Assembly (NCBI GenBank): GCA_964030475.1
Contig: CAXIPT010000014.1
Span: 851,675-915,674, forward strand
From: Tethya wilhelma
Lineage: Eukaryota; Porifera; Demospongiae; Tethyida; Tethyidae
Direction of reading: 5' to 3'
Length of the DNA stretch: 64,000 bases
Below are positions 32,837 to 45,354 of the stretch, in pieces. The position numbers were made by a program, and so were the translations under genes. The notes under the pieces were generated by a model, which saw only the letters and a program-made list of their open reading frames with translations, did no database searches and was not told the DNA's origin. Position 1 is the stretch's first letter. Each line of letters opens with the position of its first letter.

Positions 32837-34107
32837 TGTTGAAGGAGCCAGCCCTAGATTCAAACAGATTTAAACTCTACCTCACACACACACCTCACTG
32901 TCAGCAAAAACTATTTATTCTAATAAAGCGAAGTGTACAACTTACTAAAGAACGACCAATACCAATAATTTAAACATCAACATAACCGCCGGCCAAGACC
33001 GGTGTGGTCTTACAAAGATGACATAAGCTTACATACACCAATGCACGATAGAAGTTACATACACAAAGTTCTCAATTTGCAGGATAAAGATACAATAACA
33101 AGTGTTCAGTGTTCAAAGTTCAGTCATTAGGTACTAACACAGCAATTTTACTCACAGGCCGTTTGTAGATACCTTGGGAAGTTTTCACCGTTACGACTCG
33201 CACAATCTCGTCTTGTCCAGGGTGCACGTCCACAATACGTCTGAGGGACCACTTAGTGGGAATAGTCCCAGTGTCTTGAAGAATGACATCACCCACAGCG
33301 ACGTTGCGAGTAGGGAATCTCCACTTGTTGTGCTTATTCAGAGTGCAGAGATATTCCTTTCTCCACCTTTCCCAAAAGTGTCGTATAAGATTCTGGCAGA
33401 GGTGCCATCGTTTTAGCAGAGAAACAGATCGGTAGGATAATTGGGAGTCAGGCAGCGAGGTGATCGACTTGCCAATTAAGAAATGGCCGGGTGTCAGTGC
33501 GAGTATGCCATCATCGTCTGGTAGATTGACGGAAGTCAGAGGACGACTATTGAGACAAGCCTCAACTTGTGTCAATACAGTTGAAAACTCCTCAAAGGTA
33601 AGTCTCACAGGAGAGACAACACGTTTCTTCACAGACTTCACCGCTGATTCCCATAGGCCTCCAAAATGCGGGGATTTCTCGGGGATGTATTTCCACTGGA
33701 TGGCTTGAGAACTGCAAAACTCAGAAATTGCACCTTGGGCGATGCAGTCTGACAGTAAATCTTGAAGAGATTTCAATTCACTCTTGGCTCCTACAAAATT
33801 CGAGCCATGATCGCTCCAGATCAAGGATGGGCAACCACGTCTGGCAATAAAGCGACGGAGAGCTGCGAGGAATGCCTCGGTCGTCAAGTCAGATACTAAC
33901 TCGAGGTGCACAGCCTTCACGGCGAGGCAAACAAATAGGCAAATATAGGTCTTGATGACAGTGGGCTTTCTTACATGACCATACTTGATTTGAAAGGGCC
34001 CAGCATAGTCCACACCAGTTCTCTCAAATGGAGTCGATGGAGAAACACGTTCAGCAGGTAGCTGACCAAGGAGTTGATCTTGTGGCTTAAGTGAGTGACG
34101 TTTACAG
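32837..34107 (-). mobile_element. BEL/Pao element, left arm of inverted pair
   Basis: Minus-strand 5'-truncated element: integrase then a 3' LTR (32982 to 32837, 146 bp, TGTTGATG at the start, CCTTCAACA at the end) preceded by the ggccggcggtta motif. The truncated side meets the single n at 34108. Confidence 0.75.
33120..34013 (-). pseudogene. BEL/Pao integrase, left arm
   Basis: 297-codon open frame. Begins in the integrase core at MDYAGPF (first catalytic Asp), continues through the WSDHGSNFVGA block (second Asp) and PHFGGLWESAVKS (catalytic Glu), then the C-terminal LTPGHFLIG and the WRKEYL region, ending VPND. The H2C2 zinc-binding part upstream is cut off by the junction at 34108. Function in the intact family: insertion of the element's cDNA. 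Compared with the right arm it lacks three codons (NHL) near KSVK. Confidence 0.8.
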
Positions 34108-34108
34108 A

Positions 34109-34928
34109 NGAGGAAGCCTTTGCTGGTGTAGTATACCTTCGCTTGGAGGATTCGTCAGGGAGAGTGCAGACTACACTTGTGATGTCTAAGACACGAGTTG
34201 CACCCATCAAACGCATCTCAATACCCCGACTTGAATTGTGTGGAGCCCAGTTGCTCACAAAGTTGATGTGCCATGTCAAGAGAGTACTGGATATCCCTGT
34301 TTCTTCCATATTTGCATGGACTGACAGCACTGTTGTGCTGAGCTGGCTCTCTGGAAACCCTCGTAGGTTTAAAACCTATGTGGGAAATCGTGTTTGCTAC
34401 ATCCTCGACCAAGTGCCTCCAGACAGATGGAAACATGTTCCGGGAGTTCTAAATCCAGCTGACTGTGCCTCGAGAGGCTTATTTCCCAACCAGCTGACTA
34501 CTCATGACCTCTGGTGAAGTGGCCCTCAGTATCTTAAACTCGATCCCTCTTTGTGGCCTGAACAACCCGCGTTTCTCTCCGAAGTCGTACCCACTGAAGA
34601 AAGAGTCATCTGCAACGTGACTACTGTCACTCCAGCTAAACCTCTCATTCCTTGTGATCGATTTTCTAGTTTCTTGCGGATCAAGAGAATTGTTGCCTGG
34701 GTTATTCGTTTCGTTGATAATCTTCGTTCTTCTGCTCCAAGCAGAACACTCTCCCCTCATCTCGCTGTTTCTGAAATGAGCAAAGCAGCAGATTACTGGA
34801 TGACTGTCAATGCTTCCCTGAAGAGGTCGATACTTCGAGGTGTGGTGAACCTCTCCCCAAGAACAGCAAACTTGTTCCATTCCGGCCTATCTGGGACGAG
34901 AAGAGTTCAGTTATACGAGTTGGTGCAA
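34109..34928 (+). pseudogene. BEL/Pao RT C-terminus / RNase H
   Basis: Starts inside the RNase H region (AGVVYLRLED) after the n. It shows PRLELCGAQ, the AWTDSTVVLSWL block and NPADCASRG. TGA at 34515-34517 replaces an expected Trp codon. A further TGA after LYELVQE is followed by an open frame for the integrase. Confidence 0.75.
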
Positions 34929-34930
34929 GA

Positions 34931-36115
34931 ATGAACAATTCAACTCTCTCCTACTCGCAATCGCATCCAATCATCATTGATGGTAAGCATCCCATTACCA
35001 AACTTATCGTTCGGTCTGAACACTTACGTCAAATGCATGCTGGCCCAACTCTACTGCTTTCTTCTTTGAATGAGAAATTCCACATCATTGGTGCTTGGAG
35101 AATCATCAGATCTGTTACAAGACAATGTGTTGTCTGTAAACGTCACTCACTTAAGCCACAAGATCAACTCCTTGGTCAGCTACCTGCTGAATGTGTTTCT
35201 CCATCGACTCCATTCGAGAGAACTGGTGTGGACTATGCGCTGGGCCCTTTCAAATCAAGTATGGTCATGTAAGAAAGCCCACTGTCATCAAGACCTATAT
35301 TTGCCTGTTTGTTTGCCTCGCCGTGAAGGCTGTGCACCTCGAGTTAGTATCTGACTTGACAACCGAGGCATTCCTCGCAGCTCTCCGTCACTTTATTGCC
35401 AGACGTGGTTGTCCATCCTTGATCTGGAGCGATCATGGCTCGAATTTTGTAGGAGCCAAGAGTGAATTGAAATCTCTTCAAGATTTACTGTCAGACCGCA
35501 TCGCCCAAGGTGCAATTTCTGAGTTTTGCAGTTCTCAAGCCATCCAGTGGAAATACATTCCCGAGAAATCCCTGCATTTTGGAGGCCTATGGGAATCAGC
35601 GGTGAAGTCTGTGAAGAATCACTTGAAACGTGTTGTCTCTCCTGTGAGACTTACCTTTGAGGAGTTTTCAACTGTCTTGACACAAGTTGAGGCTTGTCTC
35701 AATAACCGTCCTCTGACTCCCGTCAATCTACCAGACGATGATGGCATACTTGCACTGACGCCCGGCCATTTCTTAATTGGCAAGTCGATCACCTCGCTGC
35801 CTGACTCCCAATTATCCTACCGATCTGTTTCTCTGCTAAAACGATGACACGTCTGCCAGAATCTTATACGACACTTTTGGGAAAGGTGGAGAAAGGAATA
35901 TCTCTGCACTCTGAAATATAAGTACAACAAGTGGAGATTCCCTACTCGCAACGTCGCTGTGGGTGATGTCGTCATTCTTCACGACACTGGGACTATTCCC
36001 ACTAAGTGGTCCCTCGGACGTATTGTGGACGTGCACCCTGGACAAGATGAGATTGTGCGAGTTGTAAGGGTGAAAACTTCCCAAGGTAACACGGCCTGTG
36101 AGTAAAATTGCTGTG
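34931..36115 (+). pseudogene. BEL/Pao integrase, right arm
   Basis: Contains the H2C2 zinc-binding part (HLRQMHAGP, CVVCKRHS), the core (WSDHGSNFVGA, HFGGLWESAVKS) and the C-terminal segment. Breaks: a frameshift between the zinc part and the core near 35240, TGA at 35845-35847 where the left arm has TGG (Trp), and a further shift near 36085. Not functional as it stands. Confidence 0.75.
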
Positions 36116-36445
36116 TTAGTACCTAATGACTAAACTTTGAACACTGAACACTTGTTATTGTATCTTTATCCTGCAAACTGAGAACTTTGTGTATGTAACT
36201 TCTATCGTGCATTAGTGTATGTAAGCTTATGTCATCTTTGTAAGACCACACCGGTCTTGGCCGGCGGTTATGTTGATGTTTGAATTATTGGTATTGGTCG
36301 TTCTTAAGTAAGTTGTACACTTCGCTTAATTAGAATAAAAAGGTTTTGCTGACAGTGAAGTGTGTGTGTGAGGTAGAATTTAAATATGTTTGAATCTAGG
36401 GCTGGCTCCTTCAATTATTGCTAAACTAAGCACAACTTCATTCAG

Positions 36446-36576
36446 TTATCCCTGATAAGAAATTCCTTGTTGAAATTGGAAGGGCTTCTGACTCTGTGCA
36501 TGCATTGCATGACCTTTACACAGAGCATGAGGTTGTATGGCGTTTGTGTCAGGAAAGGAATAGGCATTACTTGTAG
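36446..36576 (+). CDS. Possible terminal exon of unknown gene
   Basis: After acceptor acttcattcag, a phase-1 frame of 43 codons encodes IPDKKFLVEIGRASDSVHAL then EVVWRLCQERN and ends at TAG 36574-36576. Codon content looks coding and it lies just beyond the BEL/Pao LTR. Phase fits the 32311-32364 exon. Family unknown. Confidence 0.35.
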
Positions 36577-39445
36577 CTAGCAATAATTACAATAGTTTAT
36601 ACTTTATAGAAGCAAGCATAAGACTAACTTGTATTAAGACCTAAATTTGAAACTTAACACCATTTGTTACACCTACTCCAAATAATGTCCTCTTGAAATT
36701 GCTAAGGCAAGCTCAGAGTTCCTTAACTGAAATCATGACAAATGTTGATAATTGATGCTCTATCTTTCAAACCATAGCAAGTATTACTATGGAAACATGC
36801 GTGATTATAGCTATGTCTCCCCTCTACATGTTGCTTTAGTCAACAAGGTATGAATAATTAGCAATAAAATTAGGTTTACCGCTACCAAATACTGTTGCTA
36901 TGGTGACCAAATTTTTTGGACCATAAGCGTCTTGTAGTGAGGTATCTGAATTCGGGTGGAAACGTTGTCTCCGATATATGCATATAAAGAAATCAGCAAA
37001 AATGTTGCTAAATTTTGGTGTGCATTTTATAGAAAATGTTTTGTGCCATATCTTTATGCGCATATATCGTATACATATATACATATACCATGTAGATTAA
37101 AGGTGAGATTATTATTACATCAAGTTTCCATGGAAACATGATTTGGTTTAGAAGAACACCATATAATTTTTTTTCTAATTATATACTTAACCTGACAGTG
37201 AGTGTATACAGTTGTCTGCATGTTAAGTGGTTGGAAGAGAGCATGGAAGCTGCTAGTGGATAGCAAAGGACTTCAAGGTTAATTATATAATATACTTCCA
37301 GCAGAATAAGAGAACCTGTTCAAGAAGAGATGACAGCATCCCTCTGTTCCATTATATAATGGAACTAACACTCAAATTCGTACGAGATAGGTGCTATTCA
37401 AAACAACTAACAAACCATTGTATATACGAGATGTGTCCTTTTGAAGCTATTTTTGAGTGGTAGTTCAATTAGCATATTCAAAGTCCTGGCCTGATGTAAA
37501 CATTTCGTCACGCTAGACTTGTGTTGCTTTCTAATTAATGCCCTCACACATTAATAATTGGAATAATAGGGCACTGAGGAGCATAATGCCATATGTAGTG
37601 CCCACCTATTCATCCTTGTGTAGTACACAAGAAAACTGTACAAAGTTAGGGACTAAATGACATAATTCTCTATCTGTACTCTGACAATAACCCCTAAAAA
37701 TATTGAATATGGGGCATTGCCACTCATGTAAAATCTTGGTCCTTTCTCAGAGCAAAAATAAAGCAAAATATAGCAAAACAAACCGAAACAAGACACAAAA
37801 GAAGACCAGATGCATACATATAAGGAGTAATATATATATACCTCACTAGAATTGGTTGTCTTCTCTTTCTGTGTATGTGTTGGTGTGTTTGATCAAAGAG
37901 AAATAATAAAAATCATGCATAATATATAATTATGAGTGTACAGATTGAATATGCCTTACTAGATCCAGAGTTGGTTAAACTCTCTCTCTGTGTGTATATA
38001 GGAGAGAATTAGTATGTGAAGAGTAAGTACGATTAATTACGATTAATAACTTTCCTCTCCAATTTCAAGAGGTCTTTTCCTTCAGTATCTTTTTATACTC
38101 CATGACAATTCATCAATAGAAATAGGCTCTCCACTAGCTATCTTGGCCAGTCCATGGCACTAAAGCTACCTCTGGGCTAACCGCCATGATGTACCTGCGG
38201 CGACAACAAATATATCAAACACACACTTAGGACATTATTGCTGGAAAGTTGATAGTATGTAAACACTCTAAATACATAGGGATGCAAGCCTTGTAGGTAC
38301 TCACTTCAGTGGACACAAACTCTCGTAGCTGCAAACTTGCCAAAACAGCTGTATTCTAAGAAGGTTCACTTTACATTTGTGTGTGTATACGTACTTAGTA
38401 TCACGAGTATAAGAGTTATGTGATGGCTTAATTGCATTAGGTCGCACTAAGTATGGGAAGATCAGCGACAAGCACAATCTAGAAGCAGTATGGAAGGTGT
38501 GTGGTACTATATTAATGACGTGCCAGATTTTATACAGTATCTTAAGTAAACGATGAGAGCTCATCTATATATTAAAGGGGCTTAAGAGTTGTGAAATCAA
38601 ATGACTACACTGTTGTCTACTTTAGTAACAGTGACACATGTAGACAATGTCAAGTATGGCTTTGTAACGAAGCTATAACCTCAATGTAGTCCACAGATCC
38701 TCTAGCTCTTATATTGCGTAGATGAGCAGCAAGTCTTTTTCAGGCAACAGTTGATGACAGGATAGCTGAGTTTAGTGACACAATTAACTGAATTTCTTTT
38801 TTTCACAACCACTGGTGAAATAGAAGCTATAGCTACCACAAAGCTATGTAATATACAAAACTCTTTAGTAGCAGTACTTACTACACTTCTAGTGAAACTG
38901 TCACTTACTGAATTTATGATTTAATATTGATAAGTAATGATTGAAGATATTGATTGTACAATAGTTACTATAAGTTAATGCCTTCGATATTTTCTCTGCC
39001 TGACATTTGCAATCTTTGTAAGCATCCACTTTATCAATAATGTACTTCATCGACTCAATCCTTCTCCTAAACATCTCTTTTATTTCTTAACATCTTTGTT
39101 TAATTGGACAGTATTTTTTTAGCTGCCTTAGTATCTCTCTATCATGTTGTCAAGCCTTCTCTTGCATTGCATCTTGTCCTAGATGGTACGCTTTGAAGGC
39201 TTTCTGATTAATATTGTTGTTCAGTGTGCGGTGCCTCAACAGAGTCAAAATCATTGATCGAAGACTCCTGGCAAGGCAGCATTAGTGTCACAGTAAGTAA
39301 CAACTTTGTTAGCTAGCTTTCTCGTGTCATTGACATATATCTTCTTTTGGAATCTCTTTCGTTGCTTTTGTGGTTTCTTTGCAATTGTTTTGTTGTAGAT
39401 GACCGCCGCTTCCGAGGCATGTTAGCAGCGAAGGTGCAACACAGA

Positions 39446-39750
39446 CAGTGGTGGATCTAGGATTTTGAAAAGGGGAGGTTTAAATTAATGTGTGTGTGTG
39501 TGTGTGAAGCATGTGGAAAAATAATTTAGCTTAGCCACGTATAGCTAAAATTTTGCCAGAACAAGGCCTGAATGGTGAAAACGGCAAGAGACAGAAACTA
39601 TAGAAAAGACTGCTATTTAGTAAGATTTTGATTATTATTTTTAAGTTGAAAGGGGGGTTCCATCAAGCTCTTTTACAGTGTCTACAGTTCTCATGCAGCT
39701 GGAGTGGGGGTTCCTTTGCACCCCGGCATCCCTCCCTGGATCCCCCACTG
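39446..39750. mobile_element. hAT-like element
   Basis: Ends cagtggtggatctagg and cctggatcccccactg are imperfect inverted repeats. No clean target duplication. Related to the CAGGGG-type elements at 13151 and 19194. Confidence 0.5.
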
Positions 39751-40645
39751 AGACAAATAGTACAATAAACAGTAACCATGACAAAGCTATCACGTGATAG
39801 ACTTGTATTGGCACCAGTACAAAGCATGCTGTCAAAATTCACCTCCATACTGGGATTAATATTTGTCAGTCTTGCTGATTCTCTGGCAGTTCTATATACA
39901 CGGTGAGCATCATCTAAACAGCTACAGGTATAGTGAGAGTAAATGGTAGTTTCAAGAATCTGAGACCTGTGTATTCTGCAAGGATAGTAGAAAGTACTTT
40001 TCCGAGTTTATTGTGGTGTATTTTTGATATAATAGATGCTACCTGGCCTAGATCTTTCTAGACAAACATCCACTTATGTTTTGAAGTGTATATATTTTGA
40101 GCAGATCCTGAGAACACATACCTTGAGACCAGTATCATTTTATTGTTTCATCAGCCTATAGTATGTACTAAGTACCATTTGTGATAATTGTTCTCTCAAT
40201 AGTTTAATAGACCTTACCTACTTACTACTTGGTAGTGTAATAATAGTCAATTGTTATGTGCAAACACCCTTCACTTAATTACTTGAAAACTCCAAAATTT
40301 TCACTTTCTTAATTCAGGTATATATGCAAGCAATTAGACTTTGCATTACACTGCATTCTAGTTATGTTCTCTACACTTTTCTTTACTAGCTCATCACGGA
40401 CAACACACAAGGAAACTGCTGCTTGTATTTGGATCTTATGAACATGCATGGTGCATCATCATGCATGGACATTAACAAAAGATGTAGATCTGCCAGTTTG
40501 AGAGGGCCATGTACACTGTTGAGCACAAATTGGTGTAAGATCACTTGTATCATGAATTAATAGCTACCATGTTTTAAACTTTCCCAAGAAAACATGGCCA
40601 TAATTATTTCTCCTTGCTTGCAAACTGTACTAGAACTGTTCCAAG

Positions 40646-40854
40646 TACCATATATAGCACAAAATATTGGCGGGAATAAAATTTGAGAGACTGTCAGAAA
40701 TTCCACGATTGCATGGCGGATTAAATTTTGGCGTTTGCGCACGCAGCAATACACGCATCCGTATGTGCATGCGCAAAAATGACGGTTTGGCAGATTTAAT
40801 ATTGGCAGTCCTTACCAAAACCACCAATCCGCCAAATTTCTGTGCTATACGGTA
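40646..40854. mobile_element. MITE with TIR taccgtatagcacaaa
   Basis: Left taccatatatagcacaaaat and right atttctgtgctatacggta are inverted. The inner ttggcggg/ccgccaa pairs extend the arms. The termini resemble those of the 14511 MITE, indicating one superfamily. Confidence 0.65.
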
Positions 40855-41220
40855 TCTTCTTTGATTGCTTGTTTGTTTTAGGCTTTCAACTTGGCCTTGA
40901 GATTGGGGACATATAGGGGTTCAGAGTATTGGGCACTCTAGATCTGTTATACTGTATTGCGAACAATAAGATGAGCATCTTTTACATACATCAATATATA
41001 CATCGCTGCAATTTAGAATGTCATCCTGTTCTGGTGCATTAAGGACTGGGTCACCTTTAAATGAGACTAAAAAAATCAATCACTAATTAATATATGCATG
41101 ATATCACCACGGTGCCATGTTTTTAACATAATATTATGAAAAAAGATATCTTTACTGTATCTGTTGACAAAGTTTGCACCTTCAGATGATGAAATTCATT
41201 ACAGTAAATGAGATTCAACT

Positions 41221-41405
41221 AAACACATTTTCTCATGAATAATTCAATTTCTGCCACAATTAACACACAACACACACTTAACACATTTTTAAACACATTT
41301 TCTCATGAATAATTCAATTTCTGCCACACTTAACACACAACATACACTTAACACATGTTTTTAAACACATTTCCTCATGAATAATTCAATTTCTACCACA
41401 CTTAG
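41221..41405. repeat. 71-bp tandem repeat, 2.6 copies
   Basis: Units starting aaacacattttctcatgaat at 41221 and 41291 and a partial unit at 41363. Periods 70 and 72 bp. Confidence 0.9.
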
Positions 41406-42501
41406 CAGGCTTCCTTGGTTTTTACACTTTTATGGCTTGATTGTATCTCCACATACTACATTTTTGTCTAAGATAGGAGACATTTTCTATCTAGAGCACA
41501 CCAGCCAAGAACTTCTTTAGTGCTGTCTCTCATACATAATTATTCGAAACACATAGCCCTTTTTGTCCGTCATACTTCTAGTGATATGAATATTTTAATC
41601 ACTAAAACCTTATAAGTGTGGCCACCTAATTAATTATTCATAAATCACTAATTATTCACATACGATAAGTCACATCCATGACATAAAGATCAACACATAA
41701 AGTACACACTTGAGGCATTGTGTATGCATTTTCATACAATTGGCAATGATTTTATTTCTTCCTAATTAAGGTTAACATTGGATACCAAGTCCTTAATGCA
41801 CCTGAGATATGTACTAATTGACATCCAATTAGGTCCTTTACTATTATTCTGCTCTTTATCATGTATGCTAGTGAAAATATCTATTGTTCCTCATTATCTT
41901 TCCAGACCCCATTTCCTCTTGATTCATCAGCTTTTCCTGTGCATACTGCTTGAGTGAGACAAGAGCAAGACAATTCTTCTTGTCGATCTTCAATGCTGCC
42001 ACCACCATACCTTCAACTACTCAAAATAATAGAGTGTACATTGAATTTGATCACAAATAGTGAGGATAGGATCAGAAATCTCTGAACCTATGAGATCTTC
42101 TGGATATGAAGAGCTGGATTAAACCACATATTGACACTCCAAAAAATCACACCAATCCTCATTATTTCTTGTTTTGTCTGAATGAGCAGCAACAGTACAT
42201 AATGCAATATAGAAATTGGATATCAGACCCATTGATGACTGGAGTGAAGCTGTTACAGGTTTGTCAAAAAGTTTAAAATTCCATATACAACGACTATACT
42301 AATAATAATACATGCACTTGACGTATACCATAAATTATTATAATACAGAGTGTACCTGAAAGTGGCACTAGTTATATGGCGGCAGATTATAACCAAATAT
42401 ACCTTCCTAAGTTGGTTGCAGATGCTGCAAAATATTTGCCGTATAATATTATATACAACTATATACATATCAAAAATATCTGCCGGGATCCACATTGAGA
42501 A

Positions 42502-42763
42502 GATGGAGTTTTGGGGAAAGTTGGAAAACTCACTAAATAGTTTGCACTGGTTGCCAGATTGTGATAATCAAAAAGAGTGGGCATCACTTGTTCGTGAATT
42601 GGAGTTCAAAGATATCTCTCTATCAGAAAGCACCACTCAAACAGCCATTCCTCAGCAAATCACTGATGCTTGTGGCAAGGACAGCCACCTGGCCATATCA
42701 GAGATTTGGATACACAATAATGAAGTATTACTAATAATCCAGACCCATGCATATATGTACTGA
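42502..42763 (+). CDS. Doubtful short open frame
   Basis: From an ATG (MEFWGKLENSLNSLHWLPD) to the stop after HAYMY, about 87 codons with protein-like composition. The upstream part of the frame is AT-rich and unconvincing. No domain recognised; could be an isolated exon or chance. Confidence 0.2.
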
Positions 42764-43642
42764 TGATATGTTAGTGCAGTAATCACTGGGGATATAAGCT
42801 TGAGGAAAAATAAATTTACTTTCCTCTCTTGTAGGTACAAAATTTATATTGCATAATTGTTGTTTCTTAAATAACTTTCTTGCTACATTCATACATATTT
42901 ACTTCCAAAAGCACCACAAAATCCAAAAACAAGCCAAGTGCATCGGAATATTCAGAATTAGAAGACCAAATGCTAGTCAAAGGGTAGTGTTTTCCATTCT
43001 CTTTTCCTGCTTCAACAATATAGCATGAAAGTTGAATAATAAGTGCCCTTTAAAGTATAGAAATAATTTAGTGACCATAGAAATTATAAATATTAGAGGT
43101 GACTGAGAGTCTGAACCAATTAAACAGCAGCCCTACAAAATTAAGCTAAGAAACATTTAAAAGGGTGCTGACATGCAAAATTTTTTTGCATCAAACCTAC
43201 TTTAAGTTATGAAAGTTAGAGAAAAAATAATCTCAAAAGCTGTAAAAACTTGCATTATCTGGGAAGACAAATTCTGTATTTCCTGTTTGGGTAGAGCTAC
43301 TATGTGACGTCACGAGGGGAACATTCTCTATGCGTATAGTAGCTGACTAATAGCTAAACACAGCTTTTCCTCGTGCCATAGCTCTGCTCTTGACAGCGGC
43401 AGCGATGATTTAAATGCAAGTAGTAATATTTTGAGCCTTGGTTGTTTGTCACATCCTTTTGAAAGCCACTACAGCGATTCTGATAGTGATAAAAGTTGAC
43501 ACAGAATAAAGCTGTACCTTATGAGCAATCTGCTGGATGTGATAACAGTGAAGACTGGAGATTCAAAAAAAAAAAAAAGAAAATGCAAGACAGGATAGGC
43601 TAGGAAACACCTTGTTCATATGGGTGGTATCATTTGTCAATA

Positions 43643-43969
43643 TTATTCTATCTGGAAAGTGGTATTAGAATGAACTACTGCTATGATTGATTTATGTGAA
43701 GGGTTTACTGAAATGTCATCGCTAGATACTTCACCAATATCATCAATGGATATAGCTGTACTCTTCTCAGAAAAAGAAAGAAATTTTGATGTTTTAAACT
43801 GTCGGACACAAATGGTAGTGAGTTTGTAGCTTTTACCTTGATTTAAAGATGAAACATCTGACTCCCACAATACTAATCGACATGATCCTGAGGAGTCGCT
43901 AACAAAAACATTTTGTTTAGACAACTTTTTTCCATCAAATTTAGTTACATTTTCAACATTTGAAACTGA
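43643..43969 (-). pseudogene. OB-fold (RPA-like) protein fragment
   Basis: After a possible acceptor (ttacttcag) the minus frame reads FDGKKLSKQNVFVSDSSG, CRLVLWESDVSSLNQGKSY, LTTICVRQF and IDDIGEVSSDD, then stops. The pattern (VSDSSG, LVLWE, GKSY-L, VR-F) fits a single-strand-DNA-binding OB fold such as in RPA-related proteins. It lies beside transposase remnants, so it may be an accessory gene of a DNA transposon or an exon captured nearby. Confidence 0.5.
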
Positions 43970-44029
43970 AGTAACTTAGACGACCATATCAACATATTGG
44001 TTAATTGACTTGTATGGTAGGGATTTCAC

Positions 44030-44452
44030 TCAATTGGTGGATTGAGAGACAGCCTGAGTCACACCTTCAAACTTGCGGGGGGATTTAGCAACATTAGATG
44101 TTGATGTTAGTAAGACTTCCAGTCCAAGATCACTAGTACTAGTTACAGACTGATTGGCACCCCATGTACACAGACAGACTTCTATGCTCTGGTGTGCTGC
44201 ATTTGGAACAAATGAGCTTGACAGGTGTGCTGTGTAGGGATCTTCCTCCGGCACTTGAGATGACTGAGCTGTAAATGAGGGGTTATCGGGTTGAATGAAT
44301 GTTAGTGAGGAGAGGGTTCGCAATGCACATGGAAAATTTTTACTTAGCCACAGTATGAAAGGGCTTGAATTGCGAAATAAATGGCAACAGACTGACATTC
44401 TACAATGTCCAAAAATCCAATCTGCTATGTCAATACCTAGTCTGAAAAACAT
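44030..44452 (-). pseudogene. Open frame downstream of transposase remnant, unrecognised
   Basis: 140-codon frame overlapping the end of the transposase fragment. It contains FVPNAAHQSIEVCLCTWGAN. No family recognised. Spacing suggests it is part of the same decayed element. Confidence 0.3.
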
Positions 44453-44459
44453 AAGATAT

Positions 44460-44672
44460 TCTTACCAACTGAACGACTGTGAATGAAGTAGGTGTCTCAA
44501 TAAAGATCTCTGAGCCATCAATGATGCATACACAGCAAGGGTATAGCTGACGAAAAACAGGATGCATGTTTTGTAGAAGAATTTCTTTCTGGGGCCAGGT
44601 AAAAGAAAGTGGAGTCATGTAAAGAGGATATTGATCCACTTTGAAAAAATAGCCGAGGCTGTACCTTAGCAA
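44460..44672 (-). pseudogene. DDE_Tnp_4 (Harbinger/ISL2EU-type) transposase fragment
   Basis: The frame shows WPQKEILLQNMHPVFRQLYP then CCVCIIDGSEIFIETPTSF. I-I-D-x-x-E-I-F-I-E-x-P is the first catalytic-Asp block of the DDE_Tnp_4 superfamily (Harbinger, ISL2EU). The rest of the catalytic core is not found downstream, so the copy is truncated. Confidence 0.6.
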
Positions 44673-45102
44673 AAGAAAATTTATTATTCACTTTCACTGC
44701 ACTTTGAACTTATCAATTTGAGTGTTCTTATTGACAAGGTATCAATTTTGCCTTCCTAACTTCCTTGCATAGCTATTGAATGATTTTTCTTGTCCATTTT
44801 CAATCTTTTCTGTGATTTGAATACAATTTCTTATCATTCCTCAATCCTACAACAAAGATTAGATTTGAGTAACAACTACAAGATAACCTGAATTTCAGTC
44901 ATCTGAACAAACCCTAAGACAATTGTTTCACCATAATTTTTGATACAAATGTTGAAGTAAAGTGTACTAAAATAGAATTGCATCCTTCTTCTCAGATACA
45001 GATCACGGATTGACGGATTGATTATCTAGGGCAAGCATTCTCCCAGCAGAGAAGCTATCCACTTTCAGAGTGTGTAGTCACAAGAAATAAAAAGAGTACA
45101 GT

Positions 45103-45354
45103 CGATTGCAAGAAAGCTCAGATGACTCAAGTCATGTTCATCTTGTACAATTGAAGAACCAAAAGAAATTGTATTCATCACAGAAAAGATTAAAAAGACA
45201 AAAGACACCAATGAATAGCTATGCAAGAAAGTTAGTGAAGGATAAGGCACCTGAACTACTGTCACTCACTGTTGGTATCAAAGACTTTACTGATTCTGTT
45301 TTGAAGAATATTGCTCATCGTTATGTTGATCGTTTGCCAAAACAGAGAGTATAA
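45103..45354 (+). CDS. Short unrecognised open frame
   Basis: About 80 codons (RLKRQKTPMNSYARKLVKDK then LPKQRV and stop), with protein-like basic composition. Possibly another decayed exon of the neighbouring DNA element. The frame at 45568-45798 (HDWHAPDVQALESCWVVYKV) is similar in status. Confidence 0.2.
   Translation, partial: RLQESSDDSSHVHLVQLKNQKKLYSSQKRLKRQKTPMNSYARKLVKDKAPELLSLTVGIKDFTDSVLKNIAHRYVDRLPKQRV

Larger units (their letters stand above)
34109..36414 (+). mobile_element. BEL/Pao element, right arm of inverted pair
   Basis: Plus-strand 5'-truncated element: RNase H, integrase, and a 3' LTR from 36271 (tgttgatgtttgaa) to about 36414 (ggctccttcaa). From 35138 onward it is the mirror of the left arm at roughly 96-97% protein identity by eye, so the palindrome is not simply one sequence assembled twice. 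It separates two candidate exons of the host gene. Confidence 0.75.
36577..42480. other. Long non-coding region with scattered repeats
   Basis: About 5.9 kb without a supported gene. Traces: minus-strand C-terminus-like reading near 38210-38149 (YIMAVSPEVALVPW then stop) after a possible acceptor; a decayed basic MPRKRRSS reading near 39430-39330 (minus); a GT repeat at 39490. The elements at 39446, 40646 and 41221 are listed separately. Confidence 0.45.

Noticed and set aside
34095..34330. Frames spanning the n at 34108
   Set aside because: They cross the junction of the two inverted BEL/Pao copies and mix strands of different elements.
41221..41405. Possible CRISPR-like array
   Set aside because: Only 2.6 direct copies with no unique spacers, in a eukaryotic context.
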